NCBI GenBank assembly: GCA_002371025.1
Contig: DFFQ01000143.1
Location: 1 to 17,399, forward strand
Direction: 5' to 3'
Source of the DNA: Lachnospiraceae bacterium UBA3772
GTDB lineage: Bacteria; Bacillota; Clostridia; Lachnospirales; Lachnospiraceae
Length of the DNA: 17,399 nucleotides
Made by a program: the position numbers and the translations under genes. Shown here one piece after another: positions 1 through 6,221 of this stretch; position 1 is the stretch's first letter; each line of letters begins with the position of its first letter. The notes beneath the pieces were generated by a model that saw only the letters and a list, made by a program, of their open reading frames with translations, searched no databases and was not told the origin of the DNA.

Positions 1-209
1 CATATAGTAAACATCTTGATGATGGGATTTTTGAGTTGCGTTGCAAGGTGGGGAGCAATATTACGCGCGTTCTTTATTTCTTTTATTATGAGGGACAGAT
101 AGTTCTTACAAATGGATTTGTGAAGAAAACTCAAAAGGCTCCGAAAGAAGAAATTAGACTTGCTAAGGAGCGCAGATCAGATTATATAGAAAGGATGAAC
201 AAGTCATGA
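1..209 (+). CDS. RelE/HigB-type toxin of a type II toxin-antitoxin pair (3' end only)
   Basis: The reading frame is open from the window edge to a TGA at 207-209, giving about 68 C-terminal residues. The pattern is that of phage Gp49-like/HigB toxins of the RelE superfamily: a DDGIFELR strand, then a basic strand ending TRVLYFFY, a hydrophobic strand IVLTNGFVKK, then TQKAP and a basic C-terminal helix (RLAKERRSDYIERM). Members cleave mRNA, usually on the ribosome, in the cytoplasm. The stop overlaps the antitoxin start in an ATGA, the usual toxin-first order of HigBA operons. The N-terminus and promoter lie outside the window. Family assignment is by pattern recognition; mRNA cleavage is inferred. 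Confidence 0.85.
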   Translation, partial: YSKHLDDGIFELRCKVGSNITRVLYFFYYEGQIVLTNGFVKKTQKAPKEEIRLAKERRSDYIERMNKS

Positions 210-493
210 GAACATTTAACGATATGCTTGAAAAGCAGATGCAGAATGAAGAATTCAAAAAAGAGTATGACGCTATTCAGCCTGAGATGAATGTTATCAG
301 AGCCATTGTTGATGCTAGAACTTCAATGAATTTAACACAAAAAGAATTGGCAGAAAAAACAGGGATTAACCAGGCGGATATAAGTAAGATAGAGAATGGA
401 ACAAGAAATCCATCACTTAATCTCTTGAAGAGATTAGCGGATGGCATGGGAATGACATTAAAGATTGAGTTTGTTCCAAAACAAAAAGCATAG
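206..493 (+). CDS. XRE-family antitoxin (HigA-like)
   Basis: This 95-residue protein has an N-terminal helical stretch (about 1-40) and a Cro/C1-type helix-turn-helix at about 43-80, seen in MNLTQKELAEKTGINQADIS followed by KIENGTRNPSLNLLKRLA. Such antitoxins neutralise the RelE/HigB toxin by direct binding, and the complex represses its own operon. The start overlaps the toxin stop by four bases (ATGA), implying coupled translation. A hairpin terminator lies 21 bases after the stop. The frame is intact and length is normal for the family, so the module is probably functional if the missing toxin 5' end is sound. Confidence 0.9.
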   Translation: MRTFNDMLEKQMQNEEFKKEYDAIQPEMNVIRAIVDARTSMNLTQKELAEKTGINQADISKIENGTRNPSLNLLKRLADGMGMTLKIEFVPKQKA

Positions 494-514
494 TTTTAAA
501 ATTCAAGTTAACAT

Positions 515-553
515 AAAAATGGACCATAGCCCCCGGGACTATGGTCCATTTTT
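515..553 (+). terminator. Perfect 15-bp hairpin terminator; copy 1 of the TGGACCA repeat
   Basis: Arms 515-529 (aaaaatggaccatag) and 539-553 are exact reverse complements, with a 9-base C/G-rich loop. The right arm ends in five T, so it fits a Rho-independent terminator for the toxin-antitoxin operon. Because the sequence is nearly symmetric (A run on the left, T run on the right) it could also act on the opposite strand. The 23-base segment 507-529 recurs exactly at 3665-3687, so this terminator belongs to a repeat family. Confidence 0.8.
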
Positions 554-634
554 GGCTTATCATTTTTATAGGAAAATGATATGATGAATATGATTACAAG
601 CAAAATAAAAAAACAAAACATGGGGGATTAGTGT

Positions 635-1762
635 ATGGAAGAAAATGAATCTATGCTTGAAGAAAATAAAAAATCCAAGAAACCAAAGAAATCTAAAAAG
701 AAGATAATTCTCATTATTCTACTTAGCATCATAGTTTTAATGGTGGCAGGCTGGTGGGCTTTTTGTGTTAAGCTCTATGAGGAAAATTTAAATACCAGTG
801 CAGACAGCTATGAACCATTGATGCTTCGGGTGGAAGATTTTGAGGGATTAGAGTGTAAAGAGTATTCTTTCCCATCTGACAAGGGACAGCTTCTGGCTGG
901 TTATTTATACAGCAGTGGAGAAAATCAGCATGCAGTTATGGTCATAGCTCACGGATTTGGTGGCGGCGGTCATAATTCCTACATGGATGTAGCGGATTAC
1001 TTTGCTAAGAAAGGCTACTATGTCTTTGCATATGACGCCACAGCGATGGATAAAAGTGGAGGAGAAAGCTTAGGCGGAGTTCCTCAGGGCGTGATAGATC
1101 TTAGTTATGCCATTTCATTTGTAGAATCCTGTGACGATCTTTCTGATCTTCCAATCGTTCTTTTCGGACATAGCTGGGGCGGATACTGTGTAAGCGCTGT
1201 TCTTACATATCATCCGGAAGTTAAGGCTGTTGTTGAATGTTCTGGTTTTAACAGCTCGCCAGATATGTTTGAATCAGGCGGAAAAGATCAGGCGGGAAGT
1301 ATCATTTACGCGATGAGGCCTTTTATTGCAATCCATGAGCGCTGCAAATTTGGCAAATACGCTTCAAATACAGCCATGGACGGCTTTGACGCTACTGATG
1401 CCAGGGTGATGATAGTGCACAGCGCTGACGATAAGGTGATAGGAATTGAGTACGGATTAGATAAATATTATAAGAAATATAAGGATAATCCTCGTTTTAC
1501 TTTCATCAGATTTGAAGATAAAGGGCATAACAGTATTTTAAATGATCCTGACAATACTTACGAAGATGAATTAAATGCTGATTTTGACAAATGGCTCAAA
1601 ACCCTTGATTATGATTATAATGCAAAAGAAAATAAAGAGCGTTTCAAAGAGGATAAAGCTAACTATCTCATTAAAAATCTTGATCATTATAAATGGAGCC
1701 ATAGGTTGGATGAAGATTTGTGTGAGAAATTCCTGGATTTTTATGAGCAGGCCTTGCAGTAG
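635..1762 (+). CDS. Membrane-anchored alpha/beta hydrolase
   Basis: The protein has 375 residues: a lysine-rich cytoplasmic tail (about 11-23), one membrane segment (about 24-46), then an alpha/beta hydrolase domain that should lie outside the membrane. Visible landmarks are HGFGGGG (106-112, oxyanion region), the nucleophile elbow GHSWGG with Ser180, an acid in HSADDKV (Asp265 or Asp266) and His298 in KGHNS. The fold is that of serine hydrolases acting on esters, lipids or peptides, resembling the BAAT/acyl-CoA thioester hydrolase and dienelactone hydrolase-like group; the substrate cannot be read from sequence. The start follows a GGGGGA ribosome binding site at 622-627. The catalytic triad looks complete. 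The gene appears to stand alone between the toxin-antitoxin terminator and a gap of 116 bases. Confidence 0.85.
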   Translation: MEENESMLEENKKSKKPKKSKKKIILIILLSIIVLMVAGWWAFCVKLYEENLNTSADSYEPLMLRVEDFEGLECKEYSFPSDKGQLLAGYLYSSGENQHAVMVIAHGFGGGGHNSYMDVADYFAKKGYYVFAYDATAMDKSGGESLGGVPQGVIDLSYAISFVESCDDLSDLPIVLFGHSWGGYCVSAVLTYHPEVKAVVECSGFNSSPDMFESGGKDQAGSIIYAMRPFIAIHERCKFGKYASNTAMDGFDATDARVMIVHSADDKVIGIEYGLDKYYKKYKDNPRFTFIRFEDKGHNSILNDPDNTYEDELNADFDKWLKTLDYDYNAKENKERFKEDKANYLIKNLDHYKWSHRLDEDLCEKFLDFYEQALQ

Positions 1763-1878
1763 CCTGGGTCAGAATTGGGATTTCGGTAAAATAATATAGA
1801 TGATATCAGGAGTAATGGAAATGGTGTATATTTTCATGATTCATGAGTTCGTTCTGTTTTATATGTAAGGAGGTTGCA

Positions 1879-2877
1879 ATGAATAATATAAATGTTTTTG
1901 ATAATGGATTTAATATTAATGGAAATGATCTGATATTTCCGCTTTCTTATGACGAGATAAAGGATGTACTTGGTGAAGCCAGAGTTGATAATTATGATGA
2001 AACTCATACTTCATATTGCTATGATGAGCTTGGAATAGAATTTGATGGCTCGATTGAATATCTGCCTAATCTTAAGAGAAAAAAGGCATACAAGGATAAA
2101 GAGCATAATATCATTGCACTTACTTTATATGTGACAGGTGAAAAAATATATGGTTTTAAGGATTCGAAATGTGAAAGAATTTATGAGGGAAGTCTAACTG
2201 TATTAGGAGAAAAAATCAGTAAAGATAACACCTGGAAAGACATACTTGGTTATGGCTGCATGCCCATAATTAAGATCAATAGTAAAGAAAAAAGGAACAT
2301 TTTTGTAAGCAGTACTATTTTAACGGAAGACGAAGAGCCATTTTATGACGGGGACAGGCTTAAAAAAAATGTTATCATTTCGTTTCACCCTGAAAGACCA
2401 AAAAGCAAGGTGGACTATACTATAGCGACTCCGGATGAAGAATGCCTGGTGTTTGATACATTTAATTATAAGCTGGCTGTAATAAATGAACTTATGTACA
2501 ACCAGGATGTGCTTGAACCTTACTTTGACATTTATGATTACATGGCATTTAAGAAAGGCAAATGGAACCTTGAAACGGATAAGAATATCAGGGCGGCAGT
2601 TAACTATTTTAAAGAATTACCAATTCCTGCGCGCCTGGCAGATTTTGTGACTGAGATAAATATGGATGGGGCTGATGAAATCTATATGAACATAGCTCCT
2701 GAGTGGGATGGAAGAGATGAGAGATTTGATTTTAACAGCCTTACAGAGTCTGAAATAAAACAATTCAAAAATCTTAAAAAGATGGTCATCTTTGGAAATG
2801 ATAAAGATGCTGAAAAGTTACAGAAGATCTGCGGACCATTTGGAATAACAGTTGAGCCACTGGCTACGATTGGATAA
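1879..2877 (+). CDS. DUF7738/DUF6892-like protein, possibly immunity-related
   Basis: I place the start at 1879 because AAGGAGG sits directly before it; an in-frame ATG at 1843 has no such site. The 332-residue protein is soluble, without signal peptide or membrane segment. Residues about 12-125 (ending SLTVLGEKISKDNTWKDILG) resemble DUF7738. Residues about 186-330, including FDTFNYKLAVINELM and a following FDIYDYM, resemble DUF6892. Both assignments are from memory and need a profile search. Proteins of this type occur around polymorphic toxin and immunity loci in Firmicutes, so an immunity or accessory role is possible, but no toxin gene is nearby. No catalytic motif is apparent. It is followed by a degenerate copy of the hairpin repeat. 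Confidence 0.7.
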   Translation: MNNINVFDNGFNINGNDLIFPLSYDEIKDVLGEARVDNYDETHTSYCYDELGIEFDGSIEYLPNLKRKKAYKDKEHNIIALTLYVTGEKIYGFKDSKCERIYEGSLTVLGEKISKDNTWKDILGYGCMPIIKINSKEKRNIFVSSTILTEDEEPFYDGDRLKKNVIISFHPERPKSKVDYTIATPDEECLVFDTFNYKLAVINELMYNQDVLEPYFDIYDYMAFKKGKWNLETDKNIRAAVNYFKELPIPARLADFVTEINMDGADEIYMNIAPEWDGRDERFDFNSLTESEIKQFKNLKKMVIFGNDKDAEKLQKICGPFGITVEPLATIG

Positions 2878-2900
2878 AAAAATTCTTGGATAATGCGTAG

Positions 2901-2929
2901 AAAATGGACCACCCCACGGTCCACATTTT
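2901..2929. repeat. Degenerate TGGACCA hairpin, copy 3
   Basis: The sequence starts aaaatggacca and ends ggtccacatttt. The arms pair with a two-base bulge (aaaatg-gacc against aaaatgtggacc). It begins 23 bases after the stop of the preceding gene and shares the aaaatggacca core with the copies at 515-553 and 3673-3726. The trailing T run would let it act as a weak terminator. Confidence 0.55.
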
Positions 2930-2981
2930 GAGACTGTGGCCCGGTCTAAAGTGATGATAGTTTAGGTGATAAGGAGAATAT

Positions 2982-3650
2982 ATGCAATCTGGTGAAAGAG
3001 TTGTAAATGATCATGACATAAGAGAAATAGTTGAGATTATTTTAAATGTCATTATCCTTGTTTTGGTGGGAGTGGGGTCTGTAAAGACGTTTTTTAATAA
3101 TGATAATAATTCAGCCCTTTTGTCGATAGGATTAGCAAATCTTAAATACTTTACGGTTTTATCAAATATTTATTGTGGAATAATAGCTGCGGTAAGAATT
3201 TGCTTTTATTTCTTAAACAAGAAAATGCATATGCTTCTTAAATTATCAGCGGCTGCCTCAGTAGGACTTACCTTCCTTACTATTGCGGCTTTTTTGGCAC
3301 CATTGTATCCAAATCTTAATCTCTATCAAGGAGCAAATCTCTATTTTCACCTGATTGTTCCGCTTATTGCTATGCTGGAATTTGTCATTTTAAGGACTGA
3401 AGAAAAAATACCTTTCAGATATACACTTGTTTCAGCTGCATTTTCGATTATATATGGAATGGTATATCTATTAAATAATCTGATAAACGGCGTAGGACAG
3501 TGGCCTGATAGCAACGATTGGTATGGGTTCCTAAACTGGGGATATCCGGTGGGTATAGCAATATTTGCCGTTATAGTTTTACTTAATTGGCTAATAGCGG
3601 TGATTCTTAGATTTTTAAATCATATACTAAACAAACGTGATAAAAAATGA
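2982..3650 (+). CDS. Polytopic membrane protein, AIG1/FAR-17a (Pr6Pr)-like
   Basis: This 222-residue protein has about six predicted membrane segments (roughly 17-36, 55-77, 86-106, 119-137, 145-164, 186-212). Two features recall the AIG1/FAR-17a/Pr6Pr superfamily: LKYFTVLSN in segment 2 (Thr58) and NLYFHLIVP in segment 4 (His123), followed by a late WYGFLNWGYP stretch. In animal AIG1 and ADTRP, a conserved Thr and His are the catalytic residues hydrolysing fatty acid esters of hydroxy fatty acids. Whether the bacterial protein does this is unknown. The start is supported by AAGGAGA at 2971-2977. Alternatives are an uncharacterised integral membrane protein with chance resemblance. Membrane location is certain; family is moderate confidence. 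Confidence 0.65.
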   Translation: MQSGERVVNDHDIREIVEIILNVIILVLVGVGSVKTFFNNDNNSALLSIGLANLKYFTVLSNIYCGIIAAVRICFYFLNKKMHMLLKLSAAASVGLTFLTIAAFLAPLYPNLNLYQGANLYFHLIVPLIAMLEFVILRTEEKIPFRYTLVSAAFSIIYGMVYLLNNLINGVGQWPDSNDWYGFLNWGYPVGIAIFAVIVLLNWLIAVILRFLNHILNKRDKK

Positions 3651-3664
3651 AACGAACCATTTTG

Positions 3665-3726
3665 GTTAACATAAAAATGGACCATAGTCCCGGGGGCAGT
3701 GGTCCATTCTGGGGGCAGTGGTCCAT
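3665..3726. repeat. TGGACCA hairpin repeat, copy 2, with a duplicated right arm
   Basis: Positions 3665-3687 match 507-529 exactly (23 bases). The left arm (3673-3687) is followed by two copies of gggggcagtggtccat, at 3692-3707 and 3711-3726, 19 bases apart. Either right arm can pair with the single left arm (8 bp perfect, extended by wobble pairs), so two alternative hairpins are possible. It starts 14 bases after the upstream stop codon and sits before the next gene's ribosome binding site. It lacks a good terminal T run, so termination here may be weak. Confidence 0.7.
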
Positions 3727-3757
3727 CTTAAATATAAATTTTTTGGAGGATGAGAAA

Positions 3758-4258
3758 ATGTTAGATGCTACATTTGGAGAAGTTGAATATGAAGAAGGCT
3801 ATGCATATATAGGACACAAGGATTTGCTGTTTGGTGGAAAAGAACAATCTGTGGAAATATTAATTATGTGCGATGATGACGAGGAGGAGATCAGCCAGTT
3901 TCATCGTGATGCATTTGAAGCATTATTGCATGGGTGGGACGAGATAAAACATAAGATTGCTGATGCAATACTTGACTATTACAACAGTGAAGAAAAGGGC
4001 TCATATGGTCCGGATGATGAGGAAGAATTCAAATCATGGTGGCCAGATATTGATAGTGAGGACGAATTAGTAAAAATGATTCATTTAGAGTCTATTGTTA
4101 TTGAGTCAGAATATGTTATGGAATCTAAAGGTGACAATCCACTCTATATTTTGTTCAGCCGTGACTGGGGTGGCGAGGATACGGAAGAAAATGGCGTCGC
4201 TGTACTAATAGAAGACGGAGAAGTAACCGAGGTAGGTTATAAAGATATAGCGTTTTAA
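3758..4258 (+). CDS. Acidic DUF6985-like protein, possibly immunity-related
   Basis: I choose the ATG at 3758 (166 residues) because GGAGGA lies at 3745-3750. The frame stays open back to an ATG at 3647 that overlaps the previous stop, but that would translate the hairpin repeat. The protein is very acidic and soluble, with no signal or membrane segment. The N-terminal half has beta strands and a helix at about 46-77 (FHRDAFEALLHGWDEIKHKI); the C-terminal half ends in GVAVLIEDGEVTEVGYKDIA. The pattern of an acidic small protein with this C-terminal hairpin resembles DUF6985 proteins, which I associate with immunity genes. The next gene has a comparable C-terminal region (DCPWEPEH...IIIRNGKL), so they may be distant paralogues. 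Function is not established. Confidence 0.7.
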   Translation: MLDATFGEVEYEEGYAYIGHKDLLFGGKEQSVEILIMCDDDEEEISQFHRDAFEALLHGWDEIKHKIADAILDYYNSEEKGSYGPDDEEEFKSWWPDIDSEDELVKMIHLESIVIESEYVMESKGDNPLYILFSRDWGGEDTEENGVAVLIEDGEVTEVGYKDIAF

Positions 4259-4260
4259 AT

Positions 4261-4344
4261 ATGGATGTTACATTTGCAGTGTTAGATGATGCGATTCTAA
4301 AAATTGGAGAGGATACTCTTAAAGAGATAAGGGAGGAAAAATGA
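4261..4344 (+). CDS. Possible 27-residue ORF or gene remnant
   Basis: An ATG two bases after the preceding stop opens a 27-codon frame that ends in a TGA overlapping the next gene's ATG (ATGA). The product would be acidic (starting MDVTFAVLDDAILKI). There is no ribosome binding site before it, so it may be translated only by reinitiation, or it may be the last piece of an eroded gene. I recognise no family. Confidence 0.3.
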   Translation: MDVTFAVLDDAILKIGEDTLKEIREEK

Positions 4345-4871
4345 GTATACGTGAATTAAAAAATGACGCCAATGATATGGATTGGCTCGAAGGAAAATTT
4401 GATTCTATTTCACTGTTTAAGGGTGAGATGAATATTACAATATTTGATAATTCAGAAGAAGCGGTTTCTTATGCCGAAGAATGCGTAAAAGCTTACAATT
4501 CTTTAAATAATGATAAGGCATTATTGGATGATATTCAGGAGCATCTTGCAAAATTTTTGCTGTATATGAATGACGAATGGAAAGCGATGGATATATTTGA
4601 GGATATAGCTGCTAATACTCAGAAGGTTGTTGACGGGTATAATGAGGGCAGGCGACTGATTGAGTATCTATCCCGTCCTCGTCTTTATGTGGAGCTTCCT
4701 GATGAAGAGAATTTCAGCAAAAATGATATCGGATATGTAATAGAGGCGGATTGCCCTTGGGAGCCAGAACATCAGTGCTCAATAATAATTAGAAATGGAA
4801 AGCTGAAGTACGTCGGCCCATCAGAGGGAAATACTCCGTGGGATGATGATGAAGATTATTATTATTTATAA
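4341..4871 (+). CDS. Acidic hypothetical protein, DUF6985/DUF2262-like, possibly immunity-related
   Basis: The start is well supported by AGGGAGG at 4330-4336. The 176-residue protein is soluble and strongly acidic, ending in DDDEDYYYL. It has a helical centre (about 35-107, including EEAVSYAEECVKAYNSL and HLAKFLLYMNDEWKAMDIF). The C-terminal strand region contains DCPWEPEHQCSIIIRNGKL followed by YVGPSEG. The WEPEH signature and strongly acidic character recall small proteins of the DUF6985/DUF2262 type, which I associate with immunity genes. This is recognition only. Together with the gene at 3758 it may form a co-transcribed pair, as 82 bases separate them without a terminator. No toxin is nearby. 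Confidence 0.65.
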   Translation: MSIRELKNDANDMDWLEGKFDSISLFKGEMNITIFDNSEEAVSYAEECVKAYNSLNNDKALLDDIQEHLAKFLLYMNDEWKAMDIFEDIAANTQKVVDGYNEGRRLIEYLSRPRLYVELPDEENFSKNDIGYVIEADCPWEPEHQCSIIIRNGKLKYVGPSEGNTPWDDDEDYYYL

Positions 4872-4876
4872 AGTAG

Positions 4877-5107
4877 GATTCTGATAAGAAACCATACTAT
4901 GAGCGATATCTTAGCGAAAATATACCTTTTGACTCCGACAAGCAGATAGCTGTAATTAAGTGTAGTATCTGTACCGGAGAGCAGGTTGCAGGTTTTAAGA
5001 ATAAAGAAGATGGTCATTTCACTGAGGTAATGCTAATTAGAGGTGCTAAGGATTTAGAATTATTTAAAGAAATATACAAGATAGAAGAGATAAAAAAGGA
5101 ATACTAA
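4877..5107 (+). pseudogene. 5'-truncated conserved protein remnant
   Basis: A frame of 76 codons runs from just after an in-frame TAG (4874-4876) to TAA at 5105-5107, with no ATG, GTG or TTG near its beginning. The product reads like a genuine protein C-terminus: PYYERYLSEN, then FDSDKQIAVIKCSICTGEQV, AGFKNKEDGHFTEVMLIR and an acidic/lysine helix ending EIKKEY. The first possible start would be an internal ATG about two-thirds of the way through. I interpret it as a gene that lost its 5' end; I do not recognise the family. It fills the roughly 300-base gap between the neighbouring genes. Confidence 0.55.
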
Positions 5108-5171
5108 GAAATTCAGGTTTGTTGGATGAAAGAAAATCAGATAAAGAAGTTGTTTATGAAAGAGTGAACAT

Positions 5172-5672
5172 ATGGCTAATACTATAACCGGTTTCAGAAT
5201 AATATGTTCCATTGCATTGTTGTTTTGCCCTGTTCTTTCAGTTGCTTTTTATATACTGTACATAATCGCTGGAGTTTCAGATATGATTGATGGAACAATA
5301 GCAAGAAAAACGCGTACAGTTAGTGAGTTCGGTTCTAAATTGGATACAGTAGCTGATCTTATCTTTATTGTTGTATGCATGATTAAAATACTATCGATAT
5401 TAGATATTTCAATTTGGATGTATATCTGGATTGGAATTATTGCACTAATTAAGGTGATGAATATTGCATTTGGAATCATTGATCAGAAGAGATTTGTATC
5501 AGTTCATTCTATGATGAATAAGATTACAGGTTGTTTGTTATTTGCATTACCTTTAACAGTAGGATTTGTTGAATTACGATACAGTGTAATTAGTATATGT
5601 GTAGTTGCTACCTTCGCCGCTATTCAAGAAGGTCATTACATTAAAACAGGAATATATGAGGAAATGAGTTAG
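5172..5672 (+). CDS. CDP-alcohol phosphatidyltransferase family membrane protein
   Basis: The 166-residue membrane protein carries the full CDP-alcohol phosphatidyltransferase motif D-G-x2-A-R-x8-G-x3-D-x3-D. It begins DGTIARKTRTVSEFGSKLD, with Asp37, Asp40, Gly41, Arg45, Gly54, Asp58 and Asp62 all present. Such enzymes move a phosphatidyl group from a CDP-diacylglycerol onto an alcohol such as glycerol 3-phosphate, inositol or serine, in the cytoplasmic membrane. MANTITGFRI at the N-terminus is the usual beginning of the family, so the ATG at 5172 is probably right despite a weak ribosome binding site. Several membrane segments follow the motif. It is slightly shorter than typical PgsA (about 180 residues), so I do not assign an acceptor. 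A Nudix gene begins 42 bases downstream. Confidence 0.85.
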   Translation: MANTITGFRIICSIALLFCPVLSVAFYILYIIAGVSDMIDGTIARKTRTVSEFGSKLDTVADLIFIVVCMIKILSILDISIWMYIWIGIIALIKVMNIAFGIIDQKRFVSVHSMMNKITGCLLFALPLTVGFVELRYSVISICVVATFAAIQEGHYIKTGIYEEMS

Positions 5673-5714
5673 ATAAAGATATACGCTATTTTCTTTTTTG
5701 TGGAGGAAACAAAT

Positions 5715-6200
5715 ATGATAGTTGTTGATGGTAAAGGTAACGAACTACTTGATATTATTGATATTAATGAAATAGATGCAGATAAAAAGTACGAGCTCAT
5801 CAATCATTGCTTAGCAGTTGTGAAAGTAGGTGATGATTTTCTTATGGGCTGGAATAACTGGAGAAAGCATTGGGAAATATTTGGTGGTTGTAGAGAAGAA
5901 AATGAAACTCTAAGGGAATGCATTAAGAGAGAGTGTAAAGAAGAATTGGGGCTTGGTAATGTAGACTTCACGTATTTAGGACTAATGTATTACAAACTGG
6001 CTCCTGGATATTTTAATCCTGAATGGCATGAAGAGTATGGAGGGCTTTATGGTATAACCTTACCAAAAGACTATTTGCAAAAGATAGAAGAATTTAGAAA
6101 TGATAAGGAAGAAATAGGAAAAATAGCCTTTTACAGTGATATTAAAGACAAGGAAGAAATAGCTGTAATAGATGAGAAGTTGTTGGAATATTGGAAGTAA
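5715..6200 (+). CDS. Nudix hydrolase
   Basis: The ATG at 5715 is preceded by TGGAGG at 5701-5706; an in-frame GTG at 5700 would overlap that site. The 161-residue protein has a perfect Nudix box at residues 58-80: GCREENE, then seven residues, then REC-K-EELGL, matching GX5EX7REUXEEXGU. Nudix enzymes cleave nucleoside diphosphates linked to another group, needing Mg2+ or Mn2+ bound by the box glutamates. HWEIFGG before the box is typical. The substrate cannot be told. The gene sits between a CDP-alcohol phosphatidyltransferase and a kinase-HD fusion, both of which handle phosphorylated or nucleotide-linked compounds, and the short gaps suggest one transcript. Confidence 0.93.
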   Translation: MIVVDGKGNELLDIIDINEIDADKKYELINHCLAVVKVGDDFLMGWNNWRKHWEIFGGCREENETLRECIKRECKEELGLGNVDFTYLGLMYYKLAPGYFNPEWHEEYGGLYGITLPKDYLQKIEEFRNDKEEIGKIAFYSDIKDKEEIAVIDEKLLEYWK

Positions 6201-6221
6201 GACAAATTACGGTTTGTAAAG

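Noticed and set aside
1575..1799. Second + strand frame across the end of the alpha/beta hydrolase gene
   Set aside because: It overlaps a clear gene, has low-complexity isoleucine/lysine composition and no ribosome binding site.
3665..3726. Integron attC-like sites (GTTAAC start plus imperfect palindrome)
   Set aside because: The GTTAACA does not match the GTTRRRY core, the paired inverse core is missing, there is no integrase, and the element repeats only behind some genes.
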